Positions 43,992-55,060 of a DNA stretch of 64,000 nucleotides are shown in pieces. The stretch is from the NCBI GenBank assembly GCA_020081605.1, contig JAHREC010000049.1, forward strand, positions 3,100,001 through 3,164,000, written 5' to 3'. Position 1 is the first letter of the stretch; every line of letters starts with the position of its first letter. Source of the DNA: Albifimbria verrucaria. Lineage: Eukaryota; Ascomycota; Sordariomycetes; Hypocreales; Stachybotryaceae. The notes below the pieces were generated by a model, which searched no databases, had not been told where the DNA came from, and saw only the letters and a program-made list of their open reading frames with translations. The translations under genes and the position numbers were made by a program.

Positions 43992-46288
43992 GAGCCCTGA
44001 GGTTTGGAGGTGTGGTACATATGGTTTGTGTGTAGTTATATGGGGCGTTACGGTGGCTATGACCAGTGTTGGGTTTTGACGATATTCGAATACAAATGAC
44101 TGATTTATGACTTACCAATCAGCTGATCCCGTTGGGTCAAAGACAAAGACGATTTGGATTCGGCGTTGTGTATGGAGAATAGATTCCTTTGTCCTGTGAA
44201 ATAGCAAGATCCTGATGTCAAAACATGGAATACGCTACGGCGCTAAGCGGAGCATCTGAACATCGAGGCTCTGCTGCAGATAATGAGATGGTACCGAGTG
44301 TCTGGTAGTTCCCATCTCCGGTTCGTGCACCCTGCAGTACCCACCTCTCTAAGTCAGATGGTGCAAAGTATGTATGGTTATTGCAGAGATCCCTGGTCAC
44401 CTGCAGTTCTGAGTCGCGCCGGGGCTAGGCATTGCAATATGCCGGGATGTTTAGTAGCGCCGGTCTACTTGTCCCAAAGAATCGTATCGTCAATAGAGAT
44501 ACATTTGAGATAGTAGCTTCGGCTGGAAGAAATGCCGGTGAAATATTACGTATCGGTTCTTCTAAGGGTATCCGGTAGCAGTTGATAGATTCTCCTGTAT
44601 TGCTAGAAGACGTCAGGTGATATATAGGCTTGGTCCAACAGATTAGCAGGCCCCAACCCTTGTTGGGATCGAGTACGGAGGAGAAATGACAGAATTCAAA
44701 AGAAGGTGTAGGCAAACTCAATAGCTGGTTTGGGGTGTGAACAGGGGCTTTCAGTTTCGTGTGACGGTGCTCATGGGTGTCTCATGTCAGCATGGCATTC
44801 CGTTCGGAAGCGCTTCCTTGAGACCGGGCGCCTGTACTGCCGAATGGCCGGTCACTTTTGTTTTTTTTAACTTCCCGTCTTAACAGCACTGAAAAATCAA
44901 GAGAGCTGTTCCAAGATTGCATCATAGGCTAAAAGCGTCGCGATTTCTTATGACGCAACCTGAACAGAACCGTACCATCAATTACTATACGTCTGGCGCC
45001 GATGGCACCAGCACGGGACAGTAACGTAATATCCGAAGACGCCGGAGGCTCCAAATTTACCAACCGGAAAAGAGGACCCTTGAGTTCGGCTCCGGCCCCA
45101 CTGAACCTTCTAGAATCTCAGTCAGGTCTGCTCGGTTAAATGCAAGTCCCCGCTATGTCGCAGCCGTCTTCGCTGATCCCCAGGCGCCCGTGATGCTTAG
45201 CCTCCGCCAAGGTACAGGGCACTGACAGGGCACTGGCAGGCGGCTGCGAAGGCGTAGGTACTTACTGGGTACTTGGTCGCATTGCATGCCACGGCGCCGC
45301 ACTTGAGTCGAGGAAAGGGAGGGCACGGCTGGCTGGCTGTTGCCATAACAGCAGCCCATCGAGTCGTGCTTTTTCTATTTTTTCATCAACTGCACGAACC
45401 ATTGGATGTGCTGCCCACTACCATGGCTCCGGTCTCCGCTCCCGCGCGCCGTGAACCATCCAGTGACAGTCGTGGCTGGTCACGACAAGATAAACAGTGG
45501 CCCAAAGTCCCCTGCCCCATTGGCCCAGCACTGTCCAGTCGTTTGTGCTCGACCACCAGAGCCCAGCACCTTGTCTTGGTGGGGGTTGCATAGATGGGAT
45601 AGATGGATGAACAAAAAAAAAAAAAGCCGGCGGCTGGTCATGGTCACTTGTCGTTGCAGCGAACCGCGGGCCGCTCGGCGGGTAGCGGATACCTAAGGAT
45701 GGCCCCAGCTCCAATGTCACCTTGACGCCTATCTTTTCACAAAAATCCTTAGCGACAGAAGGCCTAGCAGGCAGAGCCCCTAGGAACTACAGCGCCCCCA
45801 GCACCGTACCTATGCTGTACCGCGCTGTAATGTCACAATCACAATTTCCTCCACGCCCAGCCAGCCCATGCCCCAACCGAACCGACAAGGCACATCGTGT
45901 TTTGTGCAGGCTGATAAATCGTAGGCTGGGTTCATCTGGCTCGACCAGTCATGGCTTGATCGCTTTTTCTGCTGTCTGGGGTTCTCAGTTCATTACTCCG
46001 CCATCTTTTCCTCGTCATCATATTTGCTCGTGCTCTCTCGGGATCCCTTTCTCTACCCTCTCCTCAGGTACATCGCCCGTCTCGTTACAGCACAATAAGC
46101 GGTCCCCCTCCTATAAAAAAAATACCTGCAAGAGACGCACGCACGCACAACCCTCCTCGAAAGCATCAAAGTACCCTCAAGGTCTCGAATGCGTTATCCA
46201 GCATAAGCTTGTTTCGGGACAGTCATTCACTTCGACAGAACGGAGGCACCAACCCACCCCACCCTCCTTCAGGCCAGGCTCGGACCAA
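43992..46288. other. intergenic region, no gene supported
   Basis: 2.3 kb. It holds T8 at 44871-44878, A13 at 45613-45625, and GTAGGTACTTACTGGGTACTTGG near 45255. A frame running from 45722 into the DnaJ gene lacks features before 46289 and is leader sequence. No RNA gene recognised. Confidence 0.5.
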
Positions 46289-48438
46289 ATGAAGTTCTTC
46301 AGTGGAAGTAAGAAACCATCGTCCAAAAAGAACGCCTCTAGCCCGGTCCTCGACGACGGCGACGATCCCCACTATAGCCACTCCGAGCCTTCGTCGCCCA
46401 CAAAGTCTCCCACCAAGCCCCCGAAGAAGCCTTCGCGGCCTGCATCCTACATCGACTCCAAGCCGCCTCGTCCCTCCAGAGGTTCGCGACACACGACCGA
46501 CCCAGGCTCTTCTTCGCGACGCACAAAAATCGACTACGACACCCATCCTCTCAACCTTCCCCAGAGGAGCGGAAGCGGCTCTCGGAGCTCTCCAAAGCAG
46601 CCATGAGCGGTTCCAACTCCATGGACATCGATCGGGAGCCTGTCAACGGCGCCTCTTCGCCTCCTGCGCAGAACGCCTCCGCCCAGTCCAATTTTTCTGT
46701 TCCCATCCCCAATGGTACAAGCCATGATGAGCCGCCTGCGCCGCCTCAGCACGGCTCCAACCCTTCGAGCCCTATCCTGACCCCCAGGATGACGCCGAGT
46801 CCTACAAGGCCGCTGGTAACAGGTTCTTCAAGGAGAAGAACTACACTAAGGCTATTGAGCAGTACAGCAAAGGTATGCTTGGCCAGAAAAAAAATGATCC
46901 GGCCTTTGCCTAGCCCTTGAATTGTCGCTAATCATGTCGCTATAGCGGTTGACCTGTTCCCCGATTCTCCCACTTACCTGAGCAACCGTGCTGCTGCGTA
47001 TATGTCCAATGGCCAATACGAGGCTGCGTTGGAGGACTGCAGCCGCGCAGCTGACCTGGATCCTCAGAACCCCAAGGTTCTGCTGAGGTTGGCTCGTATC
47101 TACACCGGCTTGGGTCGTCCCGAAGAGGCCATGACCACTTTTAGTCGAATCAACCCTCCGCCGTCGGCTAAGGATGTCGCGCCCACGAAGGAGATGCTGC
47201 ACCACATCACTTCGGCCAAACAGACCCTTGAGAATGGCACTGCCATGTCCATGGTTCTCCACGCCCTGGACCAGGCCGAACGTGGCCTCGGTCCTGGAGT
47301 TACTAGGCCACGGAAGTGGCAGCTCATGCGCGGAGAGGCATATGTGAAGATGGGCCGCGAAAATGCTCTTGGTGAGGCGCAGACCATTGCCATGGCTTTG
47401 CTGCGAAACAACAGTCAAGATCCCGAGGCGCTTGTCCTTCGCGGCCGAGTGCTTTACTACCAGGGTGAAAACGACAAGGCCATTCAGTCCTTCCGCATGG
47501 CTTGCAACTGCGATCCCGACTTCCGCGATGCCGTTAAGTGGTTGAGGATTGTCCAGAGGCTGGACCGCATGAAGGAAGAGGGTAACGCCGACTTCAAGGC
47601 AGGACGCTGGCAAGCTGCCATTCAGAAGTATACCGATGCTCTAGACATTGACCCTTCGAACAAGAGCATGAACGCGAAGCTGCTCCAGAACCGCGCGCAA
47701 TGCAAGATCAAGCTGAAGCAGTATGATGAGGCCATCGCAGACTGTGAGCGTGCCACCAGCCTCGACCCTGGTTACAACAAGGCCAGGCGTACCAAGGCCA
47801 ACGCCCTGGGCCAGGCCGGCCGTTGGGAGGACTCGGTGCGCGAGTGGAAGGCTCTCCAAGAGCTGGAGCCTGAGGATGCGGGTATCCGCAAGGAAATTCG
47901 CAAGGCTGAGCTTGAACTCAAGAAGAGCCAACGCAAGGACTACTACAAGATTCTCGGAATTGAAAAGGACGCTGGACCCGATGACATCAAGAAGGCTTAC
48001 CGAAAGATGGCTGTCAAGTTCCACCCGGACAAGAACCCCGGCAACGATGAAGCTGAGGCCAAGTTCAAGGATCTTCAAGAAGCATACGAGACCTTGAGCG
48101 ACCCTGAGTAAGTCATCCAATGCCCATTACACTACATTAAATACTAACCTCTTATTCAGGAAGAAAGCCCGTTACGACAATGGCGATGATCTCATTGACC
48201 CATCGGATATGTTCGGCGGCGGTGGCGGCATGGGCGGCGGCATGGGTGGCATCGACCCCGAGATTCTGTTCAGCATGATGGGTAACCAGGGTGGATTCGG
48301 CGGAGGCGGTTTCCGTGGCGCTGGTGGCTTCCTGGAGGTGCTGGCGGTTTCCCAGGAGGCGCAAGCTTCAACTTTGGAGGCGCCGGTGGCCGGCAACGAG
48401 GCGGTTACGGTGGTGGTGCTAACTTCAACTTCTCCTGA
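46289..48438 (+). CDS. TPR-DnaJ co-chaperone (DNAJC7/TPR2-like)
   Basis: Hsp70/Hsp90 co-chaperone. Exons: 46289-46872, 46946-48107, 48160-48438. The N-terminus, [19 protein letters not shown], begins a disordered Ser/Pro-rich arm. About seven TPR units follow: [106 protein letters not shown] and [17 protein letters not shown]. The J domain ([12 protein letters not shown]...) has the HPD tripeptide in [10 protein letters not shown] and ends [12 protein letters not shown]. The tail is Gly/Phe-rich and ends ANFNFS. Frameshifts are at the runs 46559-46562, 46781-46785 and 48331-48332, one C each. In the corrected frame, an acidic/TM ORF follows directly behind the TGA. Identity is firm. Confidence 0.9.
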
Positions 48439-48462
48439 CCAGCCGATGAAGATGACACCTCG

Positions 48463-48798
48463 ATGGGAGGAAGTGAGGATGAAGATGACTATGAGGACTC
48501 GAACGAGGATGAACAGGAGGAAGAGGATGTGAGGGAGGATGAACCCTTCCCCAAAGATGCCGATGATGAGGCTGAGTCGATATGGCGCCGCAAGCTACGA
48601 GGGATGGCCTCGCAACGCCGGGAGGCACGAGATGAGCTTGTGGACAACGTGCGGCGATATGGCATGGTGCTTTTAGGCGCGGCTGTCCTGCTACCTCCGC
48701 AGCTAGTCGCACTCGCACTCTTGGGCATCGCGTTTACTTATGCGTGCGTGACTTGGGGATGGCGAAGACGCTCAAACAATGTGAGCTCAGCCGGATAG
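48463..48798 (+). CDS. small acidic protein with C-terminal hydrophobic hairpin, or extension of the DnaJ gene
   Basis: An ORF of 111 residues starts 24 nt after the DnaJ stop and is in the same (corrected) frame, with no other stop between. Residues 1-40 are strongly acidic (MGGSEDEDDYEDSNEDEQEE...). A basic amphipathic stretch follows (SIWRRKLRGMASQRREAR), then a roughly 35-residue hydrophobic segment with a central PP (YGMVLLGAAVLLPP, then ALALLGIAFTYACVTW) and a short basic end. It resembles a tail-anchored or hairpin membrane protein. It could be an independent small gene, a C-terminal exon or extension of the DnaJ protein, or chance. Sequence just upstream (CTAAC, then CTGACCAG) also resembles an intron end. 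Confidence 0.4.
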   Translation: MGGSEDEDDYEDSNEDEQEEEDVREDEPFPKDADDEAESIWRRKLRGMASQRREARDELVDNVRRYGMVLLGAAVLLPPQLVALALLGIAFTYACVTWGWRRRSNNVSSAG

Positions 48799-49266
48799 AC
48801 ATGCTGGTGACACCCATCACGCTCGCGGACCTCATTTGAACGGCGTTCCGGGAAATTTAGACAGAATAAGAGGACATTGCCCCCGCCTCCCTGGAGACGC
48901 ATGGGCCCGGATTGGATCTTTTCTTCATACGTGCTTCTCAGGTGGATTTACAAAGGTAACTGTACAGCATCCAAGGCATTAGGAAGTAAAGAAATTTTCG
49001 AGCTGGTTCAGGAATGTTTGGAAAAAACCATCTTGCGCTCTAATAGATTCTCGTTGCCAGCAACTTTGTGTCATGTCCATCTTTGTGATAGAGCGCTCAT
49101 TACATCATTGGAAGCCCATTGTGCTTCTGGGTATCTCCTTGTCAACCATCCAACGCCCGTCCGTGTATAAAAGTCCGTTGGCCCTTGATCATACAAGTTG
49201 GGACCTTTGCTGTTTAACCATCCGTCCACCGATTCACAGCAACTTCATAACATCACGAGGGATCAC
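48799..49266. other. convergent 3' intergenic region
   Basis: Between the small acidic ORF and the MED10 stop; no coding features recognised. Confidence 0.5.
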
Positions 49267-49888
49267 TCAGGGGCCTGTTCCTGGAGCCGCGGCGGCGCCA
49301 CCTAAGCCAGCAGCGCTGCTTTCGGCTACCCTGTTTCTTGCCCTCTCGGCAGGCGATTTCCCGCCGGTCGCCTCGCAGACGCGGTCGACGTCGTCGCGCA
49401 GCTCTGGCATGGCAGCGTGGATGTGGTCAGCGAGGATGTCGCGGAAGGACCCAAAGGCGTGCATCTTGCCGCGCATAAGCTGATTGCCGCGGCGGACGAG
49501 CTCGACGAATTCACGTGTGTAAATATCTGGGTTACGGCCGTTCTCCACGTATTCGAGCAGCTCGGGCGGCACAGAGGGAGTTGGTTGGGCGGCGAAGCGG
49601 ATGTATGGAGCGTCTGAATGGACTGGGAGAGGGTTTTGCTGTCGTTGGAGGGTTAGCGGAAGTTGAGGATGTTTCGGGGATATTCTGGTGCGTACACGCC
49701 GTTGGAGAGAACGTCTCTGCTGGGGCGGCCCATGGAGTCGTATGTCGAGACCTGGACCATGATCTGGTAGAGGTCCTGGATGATGTCCTTGAGCTGCTCT
49801 GTCGCGAATGTTAGAACACGTCATGGCGCTTGAGCACTGCAGACTTACGCTCAAGGGCATTATGATCAACTCTGTCAACGGGCGCCAT
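49267..49888 (-). CDS. MED10: Mediator complex subunit 10 (Med10/Nut2)
   Basis: Middle-module subunit of the Mediator co-activator of RNA polymerase II. Three minus-strand exons: 49888-49849, 49798-49696, 49638-49267. It starts MAPVDRVDHNALE, then QQLKDIIQDLYQIMVQVSTYD, then SMGRPSRDVLSNGV, then SQSIQTLHTSASPPNQLP. After a frameshift comes the most conserved block: VPPELLEYVENGRNPDIYTR, EFVELVRRGNQLMRGK, MHAFGSFRDILADHI. The Ala-rich tail ends AAAAPGTGP. The frame breaks at the GGG run 49576-49578; one added base joins NQL to PSVPPELLEY. Corrected length is about 171 residues, normal for Med10. Frames extending upstream of 49888 on this strand are shadow. Confidence 0.9.
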
Positions 49889-51520
49889 GATTGGGGAGAT
49901 TGGCGCAGCGAAAGTCGTGAGAGCAGCGATGTACGGCGAAGTGTAGAGTGGTTGGAACTGGACGAGGCTGAAAGGTTGAGAGAGAAGGGTTGTTCGAGGT
50001 GTGGCACGAGACCCTGGGATGTGGCTAGTGGGTGGCCAGTGCACTGTAGTAGGTTGTGGCTCATTCGTAACTGACTTCATGTCTAACACCTGCACTGTTG
50101 GTAGCCATGCGGATCTTGGGACTTTTAGACATGTCTCTACTGTTCCGATCTCTGGAATTCAGGCCATTGTCTCGGTTTCTGGACGGCCTAAGTATCGTCA
50201 ACTGTGTAATTGTTATGCCATTGATCTATACAACTTGGATTGTACATGTTCATAGACAGGCATCTACCGCAGAGAGAAGATGTAAGGACTTGTTTTTGGA
50301 GATACAGTACATCTCAGGGGCAATTTTCCCATTTTATTTACATAATTGCTGAGATGGTACCCCATATGCAGCTAACCTCTAACAGCGTCAATATCGTAGG
50401 AGCATACATATCACCCAAACCAAGCCTAAGCAAGTGGCACAGCACACCAATCTAATGTAGCATTAAGAACAACCGACTGCTAGAGTTAACATCGCATGTA
50501 GGAACTTGTCTGCTATCCGCCACCATTCTCACCAATCCAAGCCTTCCGCCTCATCAAGATGATTAGGACCTAGCTAATCAAGAACAGAAAAGGCTGGGCA
50601 AGGCAAAGAGCAAAGAAATTAGAGCGCACATATCCGTCTACATGGACAGCCGTTTATACGAATATGCGTAGGTTGCGAGTTTTTGGTTTATTCGTCATTA
50701 TCACCGTGGCCATCGTCATTCAAACAGAAGCTGTCCTAGCCGGTCAAATACTGTACGCCTTACTTAGACACGACATGTATACAAGTAAACACATCCTTTT
50801 AGGATGCATCTTGAACACCTAAAAGTTACTTACAATAGTATTGTCGTCTTTTTCCGCCACAAGAACTGGATGGGATTTGTTAATCTGGTAGTTTCTCCAG
50901 TGCTTTTAGTAGAAAGCAGAGAGCGAATGACAGGTATATTCCGCATCGAGATATGAGCTGTTATTAGAAGTCTCACTGGGTACATTATAAAGTAATCCAA
51001 GGATTCTATTACATGCGGCCTTTCCGGTAAGATTAAACAACGTGGTGTACAGACCGAGAGTGACAGCCATTGTCTGCTGGAGGGGTGGCTTCGTAGGAAC
51101 ACTCACAGATGGATTGAAGTGTTGAGATGCTGCATGAATACACTCCTGAAATGGTTACAACAATAGTCTAATAAGTTTTTCATGCAATATATGCATATAG
51201 TAACTATGTAAATATTCTACGTGGACCTACCTGTATTTTCCGATGCCCTTGGTACTCCATCATATTGCTGCGAGATTGGTGGAGCATACAGGAGCTTTCG
51301 AATGCTACTTGAAGCTCTGAAGTATTAAGACTTGGGGTTATAAATTACATCTCCATGGTCTTAAAATTCTGACGTATCTTCAGGTTAAACATCATCTGCG
51401 GGCAGGGGTTACTCAAGCAATGATTTGACTCTTTCCTACTATTGGGGTTATCTTGAGGAGTATGTTACAATTTAAGGAGTCGCATATTTATTCTCTCTAT
51501 CGGTATATGATTGCAATTAG

Positions 51521-51568
51521 TTACAGTACTCTGTGAGTTACAGTACTCTGTGAGTTACAGTACTCTGT
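51521..51568. repeat. 17-bp tandem repeat (TTACAGTACTCTGTGAG)
   Basis: Two perfect 17-bp units plus 14 bases of a third. It lies 20 bp beyond the 3' end of the orphan minus-strand frame. Confidence 0.9.
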
Positions 51569-51588
51569 TCACAACGGATGAGGGTTGG

Positions 51589-52017
51589 TCAATACCCAGC
51601 TATGTAGTCGGAGTTGCAACTTTCAGGCTCAACCGAATCAGCCTTGTAGATGCCCCTAGTGCATATTCTAAACAATAAGAACTCTTTGCCTGATAAATTG
51701 CATGCATGAATCATACCTTTGGTGGGGCGACGCCCAAGTCGGCTGCTGAGCGGCCTGGCGACTACTTTGAATGTTTTCTCACTCGCAAAGTCGATGTCAA
51801 TGGCAGTAGGGAGATTACCATGCTTTTTGTGGATGTGGTTGTCACCTTCAAACGATAGAGACCATGGAGGCCCTGAAATACCCTTGTCAGTATGTATGAT
51901 TTGGTAACTGCAAGTCATTGCATCCGGATGATCAAAACAGACTGACTGCAAAGGCTGACTCATGTGAGACGTACCAAAGACCACATTGCGAAAATATGAA
52001 CTTTTGAGGTTGTCCAA
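51589..52017 (-). CDS. orphan ORF, possible gene remnant
   Basis: A 142-codon frame in otherwise gene-poor DNA. It begins with a TTG rather than an ATG; the first true Met (in TSHMSQ) lies about 20 residues in. It encodes a mixed, protein-like sequence (VCFDHPDAMTCSYQIIH, SLSFEGDNHIHKKHGNLP, CNLSGKEFLLFRICTRG) without recognisable domain, signal peptide or membrane helix. A possible internal intron (GTATGATTCATG...GCACTAG) would change its end. It may be an exon of an unrecognised gene, a degraded copy, or chance. Confidence 0.25.
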   Translation of the reverse strand: MDNLKSSYFRNVVFGTSHMSQPLQSVCFDHPDAMTCSYQIIHTDKGISGPPWSLSFEGDNHIHKKHGNLPTAIDIDFASEKTFKVVARPLSSRLGRRPTKGMIHACNLSGKEFLLFRICTRGIYKADSVEPESCNSDYIAGY

Positions 52018-53219
52018 GTAAAACGGAACCTGAGCATGGGACTCCTACTGATTGGCCGGACGCGAATACTTCAACTTGTTAAAGGCTCCGTTCGCAGGAC
52101 GGAACGCCTGTGTTCGATGATGAAGAACATGGTCGTCCAGGGGTGCGGCTGTAAGGCCCCATGAAAAGCAGGCATTTAAAGCCGTGCAAGAAGAAGCTAG
52201 CTTCTATATGTCGTTTTCACTCAGAAAAAGCAAGACGCGACCTATACTTGAGTGCCACAGCTACCGGCTTTGTGAGCCCTGTAGCAACAGGCTCTTCATG
52301 CTTCCATGCACATCTATATGCCCCTGATATACAATTTGTGGGTAAGCGAAAGGTTATTCAGACTCACAGAGCTTTCTGTTTTGTATCATATACTACTTAG
52401 TACTACAGTGTGGGTTGGTAATGCAGTCTTGATTCAAGAGCTGTAGCAATCGTCTCATATGCTTGGGGATCTCTAGTCTTTGATGGCCATGCCTGTACTG
52501 AATAGAAGTCTGTGAAAATACTGAAGTACCATTAACATTTCGAACTGTTATACCAATGGCCATTCAGAAATTCCATATTTGAAAACATGCTATTGCGATG
52601 CATTAGATGAAGTTGACGGGTAAGACATGATCCTTGGGTTCAAGTGAGAGTACAGATTGTGAGGCTGTTAGGAGCCATGACTGGTTGCGACCCTCTCATG
52701 AGATGCTCCAATACTTTATATAGAGTGACGGAATATTCAATGGAGTGCTACATGAGTTATGCTCCGTCAGAAATTTCCATATCAGTGCATCTCTGTAACA
52801 CCTGAAAGTTATGATCTAATTCTAGGCATTGGCAATTATTGGATTGCTCGGTTTTCTGAAACGTTACCTATTCGGATGCAGATTAAACGATGCAACGTGA
52901 TTCATGCCAACAAGAGCCATTCACGCTATTGGGAAAACGAATTGGAGTATTGTTTCGTAGTGAATGTTGTATGTTTACAAGCTGAACATCAGGCATGGAG
53001 TTGAATGAGCTCTGAGATTATGTAAGTTAAAGACCCCACTCTTTCCGGCCACGAGGATTAGTTTCCGGTCCAAGCGGGTCATCAATTACAGCTCCATCAC
53101 GGTATTAATGCCGTTGGAGACGACGTAAACAAACAACAACGCAGCCTCATGCTCGCCATGTGATTGACCTGCAAGGACTCTTGATTTGCGGAAAAAGGTC
53201 GAAAACAGCTTTGATCGCC

Positions 53220-55060
53220 ATGCTATCCCTATCGCGTCTCTCTCCGTTCTCACCGTCGACCACGGCGTTGCAGGCCATTACGTACCTTCTCGGCATCTCC
53301 CTGTTCTCCATCTCATTCTTGGTGTTTCTGAACAGCTCCATCTCGTTCGTGGTCACGGACCTAATCGGGCAGAAGGAGAATGTCGGCGACGTTGTCGGCA
53401 CCCTGGGATTTGTCGATGAGGTGGTCGCACTCATTGCGTGTCCCGCTTGGGGCTTGATCTCGGATCGCTTGGGAGTGAGGTGGGTTGCAGTCATCGGATA
53501 CGGAATCATCGGACTCTCTCTGTGGCTGTTTGTACAAGCGAAGAATGTGTATCCAGAGCTGGTCCTCGCGCGCATCTTCTTCGCGATTGGAGCTTCAGCA
53601 GCGTAAGTCAACCCGGAGTCGCATTGGTAAAGCATATGCTGATTCAGATAGCGCAACTATGGTCACTGCGATTTTGCCCTCTTTAACGAACGACAACGAC
53701 GACGACCCCAAGAACCCGAGCTCCGGAAGGCCCAAGCATACTCGTGGCTCGCGGCTTAGCGTTGCCTTCTCCGTTTCTTCGGAGCTTACGATTACTCCGG
53801 AGCGCTACACACGAACGAACTCCGCCGATGGGACATCACCACCGGCTTCGGATGTCAAGAACCAATCCGGCAAACCATCTACACTAGCCGGTTACGTCGG
53901 GCTGTTTACAGGATGTGGTGCGCTCGTGGCACTATCTCTGTTCCTTCCGCTACCTGCCCAGTTTGGTTTGATTGACGGCGTCACTCAGGGCGAGGCAGTG
54001 TCGTACAGCTTTTACGTCGTAGGCGGTGTCTCTATTCTAGTAGCCATTTTCGTCTCCGTTGGCCTGCGTAACCTCAAGGGAGAGGAAGGCAAGGGCTGGA
54101 AGACGCTTCTCACGTTTCGAGGCCGCCAAGACGGAGACAGCATGGTTGAGGAAGGACAGGACAGTTCAACACGTCAGGTGAGTGAAGCCGTGGCTACTAT
54201 CAAATCTAGGATCGTGTCTGACAAAAGACAGAAACTGGTCCCTTACCTGAATCTCCTCAAGGACTCTGTGTTGCTTGGGTTCACTGACTCGAGGATCACC
54301 CTCGGATATTTGGGAGGCTTTGTCGCCAGAGCCTCCACAGTCGCGATATCGCTCTTTATCCCTCTTTATATCAACACATTCTACATTAGCAATGGGTTTT
54401 GTCAGGGATCGCCTCATGATCCGTCGCCAGAGCTGAAGAAGGAGTGTCGGGCCGCTTATGTGTTGTCGTCAATCCTCACGGGCGTGGCACAGCTTATGGG
54501 CCTGATTTGTGCACCATTGTTTGGCTATTTGTCCAGCCGGACTGGCCGTGTAAACTATCCGGTGGTTGTCGGAGCCGTGTTTGGCATAGTCGGCTATATC
54601 ATATTCCCTCAACTCTCTAGCCCGGAGGTAAAGGATGTTGATGGGAGGGGCGGTACGCCAGCGATTTTCCTAGTGGTATCTCTCATCGGAATCAGCCAGA
54701 TCGCGGCCATTGTGTGCAGTCTCGGATCCCTCGGACGCGGAGTCCTGGCCGTGGAGGGGCCCCGAACACTTCCGCGCGAACCCACCATCGCGCCCACGCT
54801 GGAGGAATCAACCGAGAGAGAGCCGCTGCTCCGGGTCTCGACAGATTTGGAGGAAGTTTCACGAGTGCGGCTCAAAGGTTCCATCGCGGGCGTGTACTCC
54901 TGTGGGGAGGCGCGGCAATTCTCCTCCTCACCAAGCTCGGTGGATACCTGTTCGACAAGTATCACGCGGCGCCTTTTACCTGATGGCAAGCTTCAACGCG
55001 ATATTGCTTGTGGCTAGTTTGTTGATAGACGCTGCTCATGCCTTCACTAGAGCAGACTAG
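53220..55060 (+). CDS. MFS transporter (vesicular amine/SLC18-like architecture)
   Basis: Secondary transporter of unknown substrate. Exons are 53220-53602 and 53652-55060; the 49-nt intron falls after FFAIGASA. It starts MLSLSRLSPFSPSTTALQA. Helices 1-4 follow, with the MFS loop motif WGLISDRLGVRWV. A Ser/Thr-rich loop of about 70 residues comes inside the first half (NDNDDDPKNPSSGRP...), then further helices, a central cytosolic loop with RGRQDGDSMVEEGQDSS, and the second half with PLFGYLSSRTGRVNYPV. Late Ser/Glu loop residues precede RVRLKGSIAGVYS, where the frame shifts at 54899 (adds C) to LWGGAAILLLTKLGGYLFDK. It shifts again at the T run 54974-54977 to FYLMASFNAILLV. Ends AHAFTRAD. Corrected length is about 597 residues. 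The SLC18-like placement is an impression from layout. Confidence 0.8.

Larger units (their letters stand above)
49889..53219. other. gene-poor region
   Basis: 3.3 kb, mostly AT-rich, between divergent MED10 and the MFS gene. It holds one orphan frame (51589-52017) and a 17-bp tandem repeat (51521-51568), listed separately. No transposase, LTR or RNA gene was recognised. Confidence 0.5.

Noticed and set aside
46289..48438. DnaJ gene as several separate genes
   Set aside because: The pieces are in different frames but join by one-base corrections at C runs and normal introns into one TPR-J protein.
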